Shown: positions 17,131-26,948, counted from the stretch's first letter. The stretch: 64,000 nt of DNA from Planctomycetota bacterium (GCA_029250885.1 JAQXEK010000038.1:32051-96050); one strand, 5' to 3'. Made by a program: numbers and translations. Notes: a model not told the origin generated them from the sequence alone.

Positions 17131-18381
17131 ATGAGCGAGCCGTTGACGATCCTGCACGTGGACATGGATGCATTTTATGCGTCTGTGGAGATTCGTGATG
17201 CGCCGGAACTTGCTGGTCTGCCGGTGGTAGTCGGTGGGCGGTCGGATTCGCGCGGCGTGATCTCGGCTGCAAGCTACGAGGCGCGCGCCTTTGGGATTCA
17301 CTCGGCCATGCCTACCTCGGTTGCGGAGCGCCTGTGTCCGGACCTTGTGCTGCTCAGTCCAAGCTTCGAAAAGTACACCCGAGTCAGCCGCCAGATCATG
17401 TCGATCTTCCGGCGCTACACGCCGATCGTCGAGCCCCTGTCACTGGACGAGGCCTTCTTAGATGTGTCTGGATGCGAGCTACTGCACGGCGACGCGGTGC
17501 AGATCGGCCACTCGATCCGGCGCGATATTCTAAAGGAGACGTCTCTGGTAGCGTCTATGGGGGTGGCTCCGACCAAGTTCATTGCGAAGCTCGCATCGGA
17601 CCTCGACAAGCCCGATGGCTTCCGGGTGATCGAGCGCGACGAGGTACGCAAGGTGCTTGACCCGCTGCCGGTCTCCAAGATTTTCGGCGTGGGACGCAGT
17701 ACCGCCAAACGCCTGGCCAGCCTAGGCATCCATACGATTGGCGAGCTTGCGGGTCTCGAGCGTGAAGACGTGGCCGAACGTTTTGGTTCGTCCGGTGCAT
17801 GGATTCATGACCTTGCGCACGGTATTGATCCGCGCCGGGTCAATCCGCGTCGCCCCGAGAAGTCCCACGGTATGGAGCGCACGTTCGCCGAGGACATCGA
17901 CGATCGCGAGCTGCTCAAGAAGTACCTCTATGAGTACTGCGAAGAGGTCGCCTTCGCCCTGCGCGACCGCGGCCTCCAGGGCAAGACGATCGCTGTGAAG
18001 GCACGCTTCAGCAACTTCAAGACGGTTACGCGTTCCAAAACAATGGACCGCCATACGAACCTTGGCGCGCGCATCTATGCCACTGCCCGGGAGCTGCTGG
18101 ACCGTGTTCCCGCCGGCCCCCTGCGCCTCCTAGGCCTACAGATCTCCAGCCTTGAAGACATACGCACCGCACATCAGGGAAGCCTGTTCGGCGAGCCCGA
18201 TCTGCCTGCGGCGGTGGACCCGAGTAAGAAGGCCTCAAATCCTAAGGGCGAGCCCCTGCGAGCGTCGAAGGGCACCAAGGAGGAGCGCCTACGACGCGCC
18301 ATGAAGGGGGCGGACAAGCTGCGCAAAAAGTACGGCAAGCGCATCGTCGCCCCTGGCGCGATTGTGGATCCGGACGCTTAG
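17131..18381 (+). CDS. dinB: Y-family DNA polymerase IV (DinB)
   Basis: Translesion DNA polymerase of 416 residues. It opens with the catalytic block HVDMDAFYASVE near residue 9, then shows the YEARAFGIHSAMP block, SLDEAFLDVSG (second catalytic acidic pair) and the SMGVAPTKFIAKLASDLDKP block, followed by helix-hairpin-helix and little-finger regions. A charged Lys/Arg-rich C-terminal tail of about 60 residues could hold a clamp-binding site, but none is obvious. The ATG at 17131 is chosen over 17092 because the family begins there. A -10-like TAGGCT lies 10 bases before it. No LexA-type box was recognised. It converges with polA, with 13 bases between the stops. Confidence 0.95.
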   Translation: MSEPLTILHVDMDAFYASVEIRDAPELAGLPVVVGGRSDSRGVISAASYEARAFGIHSAMPTSVAERLCPDLVLLSPSFEKYTRVSRQIMSIFRRYTPIVEPLSLDEAFLDVSGCELLHGDAVQIGHSIRRDILKETSLVASMGVAPTKFIAKLASDLDKPDGFRVIERDEVRKVLDPLPVSKIFGVGRSTAKRLASLGIHTIGELAGLEREDVAERFGSSGAWIHDLAHGIDPRRVNPRRPEKSHGMERTFAEDIDDRELLKKYLYEYCEEVAFALRDRGLQGKTIAVKARFSNFKTVTRSKTMDRHTNLGARIYATARELLDRVPAGPLRLLGLQISSLEDIRTAHQGSLFGEPDLPAAVDPSKKASNPKGEPLRASKGTKEERLRRAMKGADKLRKKYGKRIVAPGAIVDPDA

Positions 18382-18394
18382 CTCGCGCCTAAGG

Positions 18395-21253
18395 TTAGTG
18401 TGCCTCGAGCCAGTTCTTGCCGTGGCCGCAGTCCACCTTGAGGGGAACGTCGAGTTCGACGGCGTTTTCCATGGTGCCCGTGACAAGCTTGACCGTCTCT
18501 TCGAGCTGGCTGGCAGGTAGCTCGAAAACTAGCTCGTCATGGACCTGCAGCAGCATCCGGGCGTGCAGTCCGGACTCTTGGATCGCGGCTTCCGTGTCGA
18601 TCATGGCGCGCTTAATGATGTCCGCCGCAGAGCCCTGGACCGGCGTGTTCACTGCGGCGTTCTCGGCGAAGCTGCGCATGCGAGCGTTGTCCGCATTGAT
18701 GTCGTTGATCGGTCGTCGACGCCCTAGAAGGGTCGAGACGTAGCCGGTCTCCCGCGCTCCTTCCAGGGTCGAGTCGATCCACTCGCGGACGCGGGGGAAG
18801 GAGTTAAAGTAGCGTTCGGTGAACTCAATCGCCTCGGGCACGGTCATGTCTGTCTCGCGGGCAAGGCGTTGGGGGCCCATGCCGTAGAGCAGACCGAAGT
18901 TGATCACCTTGGCCTTGCTGCGCATGGCGCGGTCAATCTCATTCGTGCCGACGCCGAAGACCAGAGATGCTGTTGCCGTGTGGATGTCGAAGTCCTCGCG
19001 GAAGGCCTGGCACATCGCCTCGTCTCCCGACAGGTGGGCCATGACGCGTAGCTCGACCTGGCTGTAGTCAGCGGCCATCAAGATCCAATCGCCGTGCTCG
19101 TCGGGCTCCGGGGGCACGAAGGCCTTGCGAAGCTGGCGACCGCGTTTGGTGCGGATGGGGATGTTCTGCAGGTTGGGGTCGTTGGAAGCTAGGCGACCCG
19201 TGGCAGCGGAAACCTGTGAATAGCTACAGTGAACACGCCCTGTTCTAGGATTTACGAACTTGGGAAGGGCGTCCACATAGGTGTTTTTGAGCTTGGTTAG
19301 CTCACGGAACTCCAGGACCTTCTCACAGATCTCGACGCCGGGATACTTCTCGGACAGGGTTGCATGGTCGGTTGAGAATCCGGTCTTGGTCTTCTTGGGC
19401 CGCTTGACGCCGGCCGCGTCCTGGATGCGCAGCTTATTGAAAAGCACATCGCCGAGAGCTTTCGGGCTGCTGACCTTAAAGTTCTCCCCTGCTAGCTCGT
19501 GGACCCGATACTCCGCCTCTTGAATCCCTTCCTCAAGGTCGCCACGCATGCCTTCAAGGATGTTGACATCCAGGGTGATTCCGCGCTTCTCCATGGCGGT
19601 AAGCACGGGCACAAGGGGCATTTCCACGGTCTCGAAGAGTTCCCGCGTGGGGACCTCGCCTGCTGGATTGTTGGTCTCGTCGTCGAGTTCGGCGTCGATC
19701 TTCTCGAATAGGCGCCAGGTCACGTCGGCATCTTCGCAGGCGTACTCACCGACCTCTTCAATCGGCACCTTGTCCATGGTGATCTGTTTCTTACCCTTAC
19801 CGATGATCTGGCTGGTGGGAATCTTGGTCATCTGGAAGTAGTGCAGGGCCAAGGCGTCGAGGTTGTGGCGGCGGGTCGCGCCAGCCACGCAGAAGCTGCC
19901 CAACATCGTGTCGAAGTTGGCCGGTGGAATGGGGATTCCCCTGCCGCCGTCCGCATTCGGTTGGTTGTCAAACACCTGCCAGTCGTACTTTGCGTTCTGA
20001 GCAACGCGAAAGTAGTCCGGCGAGGTCAGCACGTTCTCCAGCCGCTTCAAGAGCCCCGGCGTTCCGCCGCAGAGGGGGGGGAAGTTGTTTGCGGGCACGT
20101 ACCAGGCCTTGCCGAGCTCTGTGGAAAAGCTGATTCCCACAAGCTCGGCCTGCATTGCGAAGATTGATGTGGTCTCCGTGTCGATAGAGAAGCGACCTGC
20201 CTTCTCCAAGGTCGCGATCAGCTCGTCAAGCTCGTCTTCGGTCTCAATGATCTTGTAGACGCGCTCTACGGAGTCCTGCGGGATGGCCGCGGGGCTTGCT
20301 TCGCCCGCTGGGCCCGCAGTCTTGGCCGCTATGTCGTTGGCAAGGCTCTGAAAATCCAAGCGGTGGAAGAGCTCGAGCAGCTCTTGGTCATTGGGCTCGG
20401 CGGGGCCGATCACCTCGAAACCAGGGTCGAGAGGGACCTCCTTGTCGATGGTCACAAGGTCGAGGGAGAGCTCAAGCATCTCGCGGTCGGTCTCGATCTT
20501 CTCCTTGTTCTTACCCTTCACCTGGTCAAGGTTCTCCAACAGGTTCGGCACGCTGCCGAACTCGGCGATCAGCTTCTTCGCGCCAACGATTCCGATTCCC
20601 TTGACACCGGGAATGTTGTCCGAGCTGTCGCCCATGATCGCCAGCACGTCGATGACGTGGTCCGGGGTCGTGCCAAATTTCTCCATGACCGCGGCTTCGT
20701 CTTCGATAACGAGATCCACGCCGCGTTTGAAGACGTTGTAGAGCACGCAGGTGGGGGAGACCAGCTGCATCAGGTCCTTGTCTCCGGTGACGATCTGGAC
20801 TTCGAGTCCGGCGGCTTCGGCCTGGGTTGAGAGGGTGCCGAGCACGTCGTCGGCCTCGAAGCCGGGCACTTCGAAGATCGGGATGCCGTGGGCGCGGGTG
20901 ACCTCTCGGATCAAGTCGAACTGTGCGACAAGATCTTCGGGAGCCTTCTCGCGGGTGGCTTTGTATTCCTTGAACTGCTTGTGGCGGAAGGTCGGGTGGC
21001 CCGTATCGAAACAGCAGGCGATACGGTCCGGCTTCTCCTTGGCAAGCAGCTTGCGCAGGACCATGGTGAAGCCGAGGGTCGCACCAGTGGGCTTACCGTC
21101 GGTGCTCGTCAGTCCCGAGCGCGCGAAGGCGAAGTGCGAACGGAAGGCAAGGGCGGTGCCGTCGAGAAGGAAGATGCGCTCGCGCTTGGTGGGCGTGGCG
21201 TCATCGGCTACGGCAGGAACTTGGGCTTTTTCGGGGGTGCTGGGGGCGCTCAT
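18395..21253 (-). CDS. polA: DNA polymerase I
   Basis: A 952-residue family A DNA polymerase for repair and Okazaki fragment maturation. The N-terminal 5'-3' exonuclease begins with FLLDGTALAFRSHFAFA and carries GFEADDVLGTL and GDSSDNIPGVKGIG. A 3'-5' exonuclease domain follows and looks active: FSIDTETTS, a QNAKYDWQVF block and a YACEDADVTWRLFE block supply the acidic residues. The polymerase domain has SQVSAATGRLASNDPNLQNIP, the DYSQVELRVMAHLSGD block, a KVINFGLLYGMGP block and the LQVHDELVFELP block. The first ATG of the open frame is 61 codons further upstream, but that stretch is not protein-like, so MSAPSTPEK at 21253 is used. Divergent from the DUF368 gene. Confidence 0.97.
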   Translation of the reverse strand: MSAPSTPEKAQVPAVADDATPTKRERIFLLDGTALAFRSHFAFARSGLTSTDGKPTGATLGFTMVLRKLLAKEKPDRIACCFDTGHPTFRHKQFKEYKATREKAPEDLVAQFDLIREVTRAHGIPIFEVPGFEADDVLGTLSTQAEAAGLEVQIVTGDKDLMQLVSPTCVLYNVFKRGVDLVIEDEAAVMEKFGTTPDHVIDVLAIMGDSSDNIPGVKGIGIVGAKKLIAEFGSVPNLLENLDQVKGKNKEKIETDREMLELSLDLVTIDKEVPLDPGFEVIGPAEPNDQELLELFHRLDFQSLANDIAAKTAGPAGEASPAAIPQDSVERVYKIIETEDELDELIATLEKAGRFSIDTETTSIFAMQAELVGISFSTELGKAWYVPANNFPPLCGGTPGLLKRLENVLTSPDYFRVAQNAKYDWQVFDNQPNADGGRGIPIPPANFDTMLGSFCVAGATRRHNLDALALHYFQMTKIPTSQIIGKGKKQITMDKVPIEEVGEYACEDADVTWRLFEKIDAELDDETNNPAGEVPTRELFETVEMPLVPVLTAMEKRGITLDVNILEGMRGDLEEGIQEAEYRVHELAGENFKVSSPKALGDVLFNKLRIQDAAGVKRPKKTKTGFSTDHATLSEKYPGVEICEKVLEFRELTKLKNTYVDALPKFVNPRTGRVHCSYSQVSAATGRLASNDPNLQNIPIRTKRGRQLRKAFVPPEPDEHGDWILMAADYSQVELRVMAHLSGDEAMCQAFREDFDIHTATASLVFGVGTNEIDRAMRSKAKVINFGLLYGMGPQRLARETDMTVPEAIEFTERYFNSFPRVREWIDSTLEGARETGYVSTLLGRRRPINDINADNARMRSFAENAAVNTPVQGSAADIIKRAMIDTEAAIQESGLHARMLLQVHDELVFELPASQLEETVKLVTGTMENAVELDVPLKVDCGHGKNWLEAH

Positions 21254-21507
21254 GGCACCAAGGATGGAGTACGCGGGGGCAGGGGGCAAGCGGCAGGGCG
21301 AGGCTTTTGGTGGGATGGTTGGGATCGTGGGCAGCGGTTGGCAAAGTGCGGGATGGCAGCCGGCTCGCCAAGCGCGTGGCACAGCAGCTAGCCTTTTCCC
21401 GAGTTGACCCCTTCGATTGGTCGCAGCGGCCTTCAATTCGAGGTAGATTTGCGCCTGTGCCCTTCCATGATGATGTGCGCATTCCCCCTCACCCCGCCTG
21501 CAACACC

Positions 21508-22602
21508 GTGACTAACGTTCCCGAAACGCCCCTCGATTCCGCGCCATCAATCCCAACTCCGCCTCCGCACCGGGTGGTGTTGGGCGGCTTCTTGATGGGG
21601 CTCGCGAACCTAGTCCCCGGCGTCAGTGGCGGCACGATGATCTTGGCCGTGGGCCTTTACGACCGCTTCATCTCAGCCGTGGCCGAGCTGTCGAGCCTGC
21701 GCTGGTCTAGGGGGATGTTTGTGTTCCTGTTTCTGCTGGCCGCGGGGCTTGCCGTCGCCCTTGTCGGACTTGCGGGCCCCGCCGTGCACATGGTGACCCA
21801 CTACCGATGGGCAATGTACAGCCTGTTTGTCGGCATGACCTTGGGGGGAGCGCCGGAGCTTTTGCGCTTGGCCTTTCCAAAGCCAGCTTCAGAGCAGGCC
21901 GAGTCCAAGTCGTCCGCTGCCATCGCCTTGATCCTTGGCTTCGCAATGATGGCTTGGATCGCTTGGTCGCTGCAAGGTGTGAGCCTGCCGCACACGTTTA
22001 TGGCGTTCTTACTAATGGGCGTCGTAGCCGCTTCCAGCATGATTTTGCCGGGCGTGTCAGGATCCTATTTGTTGTTGATCTTCGGTGTCTACGACGTGGT
22101 CATCGGCAGCCTCTCGAGTTCGGCCCTGAAAGAGGACCTAAAGGGCAGCCTCATGATTATCGGCCCCGTGGTCCTGGGCGCGGCCATTGGCATTGCGCTC
22201 TTGTCTAACGTGCTCAAGGTCGTCCTAGCCCGCTACTCAAAGCCCGCCCACGGTGCGCTACTGGGGCTGCTGCTGGGCTCGGTGCTTGGCCTGTGGCCCT
22301 TCCAAGAGGCGCGCTACCCCGAGCTGCTGGACAAGCCCCTACGCAAGGAAATCGCGGCCGAGATCGCGACGGCGGGTGCGTGGCAGCCCGCCTTCGCTGC
22401 GCGCCACATCGAACTCGACGAAGTGGACGGCGCCAAGCTGACCAAGGCAATCGAAGCCGACACCGTACGTGGCGGGGTTAAGAGCCTAGCCAGCGTTACA
22501 GAGCGCTACAGACCCGACGCCATGGGCATCTTTAAGGTCCTAGCTCTGTTCGTCTTCGGTTTCTTCTTGGTGCGACGACTCGCACCTAAGCACGAGAGCT
22601 AG
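21508..22602 (+). CDS. DUF368 family membrane protein, probable undecaprenyl-phosphate translocase
   Basis: Polytopic membrane protein of about 364 residues. It carries the DUF368 signature: GFLMGLANLVPGVSGGTMILAVGLYD near the N-terminus and a second internal copy-like block, ASSMILPGVSGSYLLLIFGVYD, so the fold looks like an inverted repeat. DUF368 proteins (PopT) have been reported to move undecaprenyl phosphate back across the membrane, which fits a cell so invested in lipid II synthesis. A hydrophilic insert of about 60 residues lies before the last helix. The start is unclear: GTG at 21508 or GTG at 21457 are both possible. The frame opens further upstream only across the intergenic region. 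Confidence 0.82.
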   Translation: MTNVPETPLDSAPSIPTPPPHRVVLGGFLMGLANLVPGVSGGTMILAVGLYDRFISAVAELSSLRWSRGMFVFLFLLAAGLAVALVGLAGPAVHMVTHYRWAMYSLFVGMTLGGAPELLRLAFPKPASEQAESKSSAAIALILGFAMMAWIAWSLQGVSLPHTFMAFLLMGVVAASSMILPGVSGSYLLLIFGVYDVVIGSLSSSALKEDLKGSLMIIGPVVLGAAIGIALLSNVLKVVLARYSKPAHGALLGLLLGSVLGLWPFQEARYPELLDKPLRKEIAAEIATAGAWQPAFAARHIELDEVDGAKLTKAIEADTVRGGVKSLASVTERYRPDAMGIFKVLALFVFGFFLVRRLAPKHES

Positions 22603-22681
22603 GCGTGCTGTTTAGGAGGCGATAACTGTACGGCATGGCAGGTTGACTGGAGCCTCGTAGGCATTCGTGGTGGAATGGGGC

Positions 22682-24100
22682 ATGAAGTATTGGCTGAGTC
22701 TCTTGCTGTTGGTTGTGCCTGGGGTCGCGGGGAAAATAAGCCAGGACCCGCCACCGAAGGCCGCCCTGAACATCGTATTAATTCTGGCGGATGATCTTGG
22801 TTATGGGGACCTGAGCTCCTACGGGAGCGACTATTTCCAAACGCCTCACCTAGACCAGTTGGCAAACCAGGGCATGCGCTTCACGGATGCCTATGCAAAC
22901 AGTCCGAACTGCGCGCCGACCCGTGCGGCGCTCCTTTCGGGGCAATACTCGCCTCGAACGGGAATCTACACCGTGAACAGCTCCGCGCGCGGCCCCGTGA
23001 CCGAGCGCGTCTTGATTCCAACGAAGAACCAGCGCAGCCTCGAGCCACGTGTCGTGACCCTAGCCGAGGCTATTCGGGACGCCGGCTACAAGACCGCGCA
23101 CATGGGCAAGTGGCACCTAGGGGAGGGCTCCGAGACGGGCCCCTTGGGCCAAGGCTTTGACGTCAACCTCGCCGGCAATCAACGCGGCCATCCAGCCTCG
23201 TACTTCAGCCCCTACAGCAACGCCGAACTGAGCGACGGACCGGCCGGCGAATACCTAACCCAGCGCTTGACCACTGAGGCCATCGGCTTCATCGAATCCA
23301 ATCAGGCCCAGCCCTTCTTCTTGTACCTTCCGTACTACACCGTTCACACGCCGATCCAGCCGAACGCCAAGGACTTGGCACGCATCGAGAAGCGCGAGCC
23401 AGGAGAGGTGCACACGGACCAGCGCTACGGCGCGATGGTCGAGGGCATGGACGGCCAGGTCGGTCGCATCCTAGCCGCCCTCGACAGGCTAAAGTTGGCC
23501 GAGAACACCATCGTGGTCTTCGCTTCGGATAACGGCGGCAGGAGCCCCGAGACGGACATGCTTCCGCTGCGCGGCTCCAAAGGAATGCTGTACGAGGGAG
23601 GCATTCGCGTCCCATTCATCGTACGGTGGCCCGGCGTGACTAAGCCAGCCACGGTCAGCCACGAACCTGTGCTCACCTTTGACCTCTATCCCACCCTAGT
23701 GGCCGCGGCCGGCGGCAAGCTGCCGAAGGGCACGCCCATCGACGGCCGCAACCTGGCCCCCGTGCTCGCGGACTCCACCGCAGACCTAGGCCGAGAGGCC
23801 ATCTTCTGGCACTTCCCCGCCTACCTGCACGGCTACAGGTCCATGTCCGAGGAAGGCCCCCGCCCCGGCTGGCGAGCCACCCCGAGCAGCGCCATGCGCG
23901 CCGGTGACTGGAAGCTCATTCAGTCCTTCGAAACAGACACCTTCGAGCTCTACAACCTAGCCGAAGACCCCGGAGAGAAGACGAACCTGGCAAGCGCAAA
24001 GCCCGAGGTCCTTAAGCGCCTCGAGGCCCAACTCGAAGCCTGGCAGCAAGCCACGGACGCTCCGGTCGACTTCGCTTTGAATCCGGACTACGCGGACTAG
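22682..24100 (+). CDS. Secreted sulfatase (arylsulfatase family)
   Basis: Sulfate ester hydrolase of 472 residues with a signal peptide of about 18 residues. The N-terminal core has LILADDLGYGDLSSYGSDY (calcium-binding Asp pair). The catalytic motif is NCAPTRAALLSGQYSPRTGIY: CxPTR is the variant of CxPSR whose Cys is converted to formylglycine by a maturase. Later blocks are HMGKWHLGE, FASDNGG and GSKGMLYEGGIRVP. The C-terminal part ends with the LYNLAEDPGEKTNLA block. It probably acts on sulfated polysaccharides outside the cytoplasm. No maturation enzyme or other sulfatase is adjacent. It converges with recJ, 12 bases apart. Confidence 0.93.
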   Translation: MKYWLSLLLLVVPGVAGKISQDPPPKAALNIVLILADDLGYGDLSSYGSDYFQTPHLDQLANQGMRFTDAYANSPNCAPTRAALLSGQYSPRTGIYTVNSSARGPVTERVLIPTKNQRSLEPRVVTLAEAIRDAGYKTAHMGKWHLGEGSETGPLGQGFDVNLAGNQRGHPASYFSPYSNAELSDGPAGEYLTQRLTTEAIGFIESNQAQPFFLYLPYYTVHTPIQPNAKDLARIEKREPGEVHTDQRYGAMVEGMDGQVGRILAALDRLKLAENTIVVFASDNGGRSPETDMLPLRGSKGMLYEGGIRVPFIVRWPGVTKPATVSHEPVLTFDLYPTLVAAAGGKLPKGTPIDGRNLAPVLADSTADLGREAIFWHFPAYLHGYRSMSEEGPRPGWRATPSSAMRAGDWKLIQSFETDTFELYNLAEDPGEKTNLASAKPEVLKRLEAQLEAWQQATDAPVDFALNPDYAD

Positions 24101-24112
24101 GGGCCGCGCTAT

Positions 24113-25933
24113 CTAAGCGATGCGCAAGTCGCCGACCTGGAAGTCGAGGAGCTGGATTTCGAGCTTGGTGCGGCCTCGGAATGTGTTCCACATCGGGCGG
24201 TAGGCGATGTGGATGGGGGTGCCGGGGATGAGCTCGTCGGCGCGGGGGCCCATCTTGAAGGCGATCGCCTTGTAGACCTTGGCTCCCTGGCGCAGGTTGA
24301 CCATCAGGTGGGACTGGTCGGCGCCCACGCGGCGGGGCGGGCCGTCGAGGCGCACATCGCTGGCTAGGAACAGCGGCTCGGCGTTTGCCTCGCCAAAGGG
24401 CTCGAGGCGATCGACTTGATGCATGATGCCGTCCGAGAGAACACTGAGCGGGAGCTCGGTGTCCAGGACCAGGGGCGGGGCGATGATCTCGGTCAGGTTG
24501 CGCTCAGCGAGCCACGCTTTCGTGTGGGCGTTGACGGATTCCCTTGCGGCTTCAACCTGGTCCTCCCGGATCTCGCAGCCGGCGGCTGCTGCGTGGCCGC
24601 CGTAGCGCATGAACTGCTTTGCGGCGCCGTGCATCGCTTCCAGTACGCTGAAGCCTGCAATGGAGCGAGCGCTGCCGCGTCCCTCGTCGCCATCCAGTCC
24701 GATCACGATGGCAGGGCGTCCGTACTCCTCCGTCAGGCGCGCGGCGATGATGCCCACCACGCCCTGGTGCCAGCCCTGGCCAGCGACGAAGAGGATCGGG
24801 TACTTGGTCTTGTCGCGGTACTTCTCCGCCTCTTCCCGGGCCTCTTCGAGCACGTCCTTTTCAATGGCACGGCGTTCGATGTTCATCTCGTCGAGCACAG
24901 CTGCCAAGCGCTTGCCTTCCTTTTCGTCCTTGGCCAGCAGCAGCTCGACGGCGCTCTTGGCGCTGCCCAACCTGCCGGACGCGTTAATGCGCGGACCGAT
25001 TCCAAAGGTGACGTCCTGGGCTCCAATCTTAGGTTTCTCGTCCAATCCAGCGACTTTAGCTAGGGCAGCGAGACCAGGGTTCTTCGAGCGGCCTAGCGCA
25101 GCCAATCCCGAGCGCGCAAAGATGCGGTTCTCATCGCGCAGGGGCACCACGTCGCACAGGGTCGCGATGGCCACATAGGAGAGGGCGTCCTCGAGGAATG
25201 CCTTGAAGCGCGTGCTGACGCGCTCGGTACCCTCGGTGTGCTTGGCGAATGCCCAAGCCAGCTTAAAGGCAACTGCTCCTCCGCAGAGCTCGGGGAAGGG
25301 GTAGGTTGACGTCGGCAGCTTCGCGTTTACGATCGCGACCGCACAGGGAAGCTCGCCGTATTCCTCGCTGGGTTTCGGCGGCTCGTGGTGATCGGTCACA
25401 ATCGTGTCGATACCCAGCTGCTTGAGCTTGTGGATCGTCTCGAAGGCACTGGTTCCGTTGTCCACGCTGATGACCAGGGTCGCGCCGTTGTCCTGGGCCT
25501 TCTTGACCGAGTGGTCGCCGAAGGAGTAGCCATCGGTCATGCGATTCGGAATGTGCCAGACCGCCTTAGCACCAAGTAAATCGAAGAGCCGCATCAGGAT
25601 CGTCGTGCCGGTCACACCGTCCACGTCGTAGTCGCCGTGCACAAGGATCGTCTCGCCACCCTCGACGGCCTGCTGCAGGCGCTCGCAAGCCTTCTGCATG
25701 TCCGGCATGAGCATTGGATCGTGCAGGCCCATCGGACTTGCCTCCAGATGACTGCGCGTGTTCGCGGGCTCTTCGTGTCCGCGATTGACCAAGAGCGCCG
25801 CGATGGGCGAGGCCAGGTCTAGGCGCTTGGCCAGGCGTCCGACCAGGGCGGAATCCGGCGTGCGCAGACTCCAGAGGGGGCCTGTCGTGGTCAAATTCGT
25901 CGAGCTGTTGGAGGATGTGGTTGAGGCAGGCAT
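24113..25933 (-). CDS. recJ: Single-stranded-DNA-specific exonuclease RecJ
   Basis: A 606-residue 5'-3' exonuclease of the DHH phosphoesterase family for recombination and mismatch repair. It shows GDYDVDGVTGT (motif I), SVDNGTSAF (motif II), VTDHHEPP (DHH motif III) and CDVVPL, then a linker and the DHHA1 block RYGGHAAAAGCEI. A C-terminal OB-fold domain completes the usual length. Its ATG overlaps the stop of the deacetylase gene upstream, so the two probably form one transcript. Confidence 0.95.
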   Translation of the reverse strand: MPASTTSSNSSTNLTTTGPLWSLRTPDSALVGRLAKRLDLASPIAALLVNRGHEEPANTRSHLEASPMGLHDPMLMPDMQKACERLQQAVEGGETILVHGDYDVDGVTGTTILMRLFDLLGAKAVWHIPNRMTDGYSFGDHSVKKAQDNGATLVISVDNGTSAFETIHKLKQLGIDTIVTDHHEPPKPSEEYGELPCAVAIVNAKLPTSTYPFPELCGGAVAFKLAWAFAKHTEGTERVSTRFKAFLEDALSYVAIATLCDVVPLRDENRIFARSGLAALGRSKNPGLAALAKVAGLDEKPKIGAQDVTFGIGPRINASGRLGSAKSAVELLLAKDEKEGKRLAAVLDEMNIERRAIEKDVLEEAREEAEKYRDKTKYPILFVAGQGWHQGVVGIIAARLTEEYGRPAIVIGLDGDEGRGSARSIAGFSVLEAMHGAAKQFMRYGGHAAAAGCEIREDQVEAARESVNAHTKAWLAERNLTEIIAPPLVLDTELPLSVLSDGIMHQVDRLEPFGEANAEPLFLASDVRLDGPPRRVGADQSHLMVNLRQGAKVYKAIAFKMGPRADELIPGTPIHIAYRPMWNTFRGRTKLEIQLLDFQVGDLRIA

Positions 25934-26937
25934 TAGGAGAGGGTACGCGGACGGGAGGCGACTTCCAAGAGCCCCGAGAGGGCGATGTGGCTGGAATCGG
26001 AGTAGCCGCCGCTAGGGACGGCGACCAGGGGAACGCCGCGCTCGGCGGCCTTGGCTAGTACCAAGGCATCTCGCGCCCGGATATCCGCAAGAGTGAGGCA
26101 AAGACCACCCAGTAAATCCACATCCAGGGTGTCCGTGCCCGCGTTGTAGAGGATCAACTCGGGCTCGAACTCGCCCAGAGCAAGGTCGAGGCTGGCTTCT
26201 AGGACCGCCAGGTAAGCCGCGCCCTTCGTGCCACTTGGCAGGCCCACCGGCCAGCGGGTCGCGGCCCACGCGTCATCGTCACCAGGCCAGATGTCCTCGT
26301 TGTAGAGGTCCAGGTGCGCGCGATCGGACCTACCCCCAAAGAACGTCGCCGTTCCGTTGCCCTGGTGCGCATCCACGTCCACCGAGAGCACGCGCCGGAT
26401 GCCGTACTCGCGCTCGGCTAAAGCCGCCGCGATCGCGATGTCGTTGTAGACGCAGAAGCCCTGGCCGCGGTCGTAGTGGCCGTGGTGGTAGCCGCCTCCA
26501 AGGTTAATCGCGATGGGGGAGTCGCGCTTTGGGTCCAGGACGATGCGAACAGCGTCCAGGGTGCCGCCGGCCGCTAGCCGCATGGGCGTCAGGAGAACTT
26601 GGTCGAGGGCCTCTAGGGATGCACCGGCGGCAGCGGGCACCTCGATGATCTCGGCGATGAGCGCGGGGGCAATCGCCGGGTCCGCGAGGGCGGCTAGGTA
26701 CTTTGGGCAGAGGCCATGGGCGAGGTCCTCTTGCGTCGCGGCGACAGGCGCGATGATGTTGGGATTGCGCTCGGGATAGCCCTCTTGGAAGAGACCGAGA
26801 GCGCGGCTGGCGCGAGCGCCGTCGAAGACATGCACGTTGCCCGTTCCCGCCTGGCCCTCGTTGCCTAGGTCCGCGAAGTCCGGCAGGCTGAAGTCCAAGT
26901 CCGGGCTGAAGACGAAGGCGATGTCTGATGAGCTCAT
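25933..26937 (-). CDS. Histone deacetylase-family (class IV-like) amidohydrolase
   Basis: A zinc-dependent deacetylase-fold protein of 334 residues. The family blocks are present: NLGGGYHHGHYDRGQGFCVYNDIAIA (His-His active site), SVDVDAHQGNG (metal-binding Asp/His), YNAGTDTLDVD and the C-terminal GGYSDSS. The DVDAHQGNGT form is closest to class IV/HDAC11-like enzymes. Its substrate is unknown; bacterial members act on acetylated polyamines, acetoin-type compounds or proteins. ATG at 26937 is preferred over 26952: a TAGAAT box (26943-26948, minus strand) lies 5 bases before it, suggesting a leaderless message. It overlaps recJ. The histone-like gene in this window is 16 kb away, so no functional link is shown. 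Confidence 0.88.
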   Translation of the reverse strand: MSSSDIAFVFSPDLDFSLPDFADLGNEGQAGTGNVHVFDGARASRALGLFQEGYPERNPNIIAPVAATQEDLAHGLCPKYLAALADPAIAPALIAEIIEVPAAAGASLEALDQVLLTPMRLAAGGTLDAVRIVLDPKRDSPIAINLGGGYHHGHYDRGQGFCVYNDIAIAAALAEREYGIRRVLSVDVDAHQGNGTATFFGGRSDRAHLDLYNEDIWPGDDDAWAATRWPVGLPSGTKGAAYLAVLEASLDLALGEFEPELILYNAGTDTLDVDLLGGLCLTLADIRARDALVLAKAAERGVPLVAVPSGGYSDSSHIALSGLLEVASRPRTLS

Positions 26938-26942
26938 AGCGG

Positions 26943-26948
26943 ATTCTA
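26943..26948 (-). promoter_or_regulatory. Candidate -10 box for the deacetylase-recJ unit
   Basis: TAGAAT on the minus strand is separated by only 5 bases from the ATG at 26937, so the message would be leaderless or nearly so. This matches the box-to-start spacing seen at several other genes here. Confidence 0.4.

Noticed and set aside
21254..21436. Upstream start of polA adding 61 residues
   Set aside because: The added part is Pro/Ala/Arg-rich without a pattern and runs into the divergent promoter region; MSAPST at 21253 precedes the exonuclease domain.
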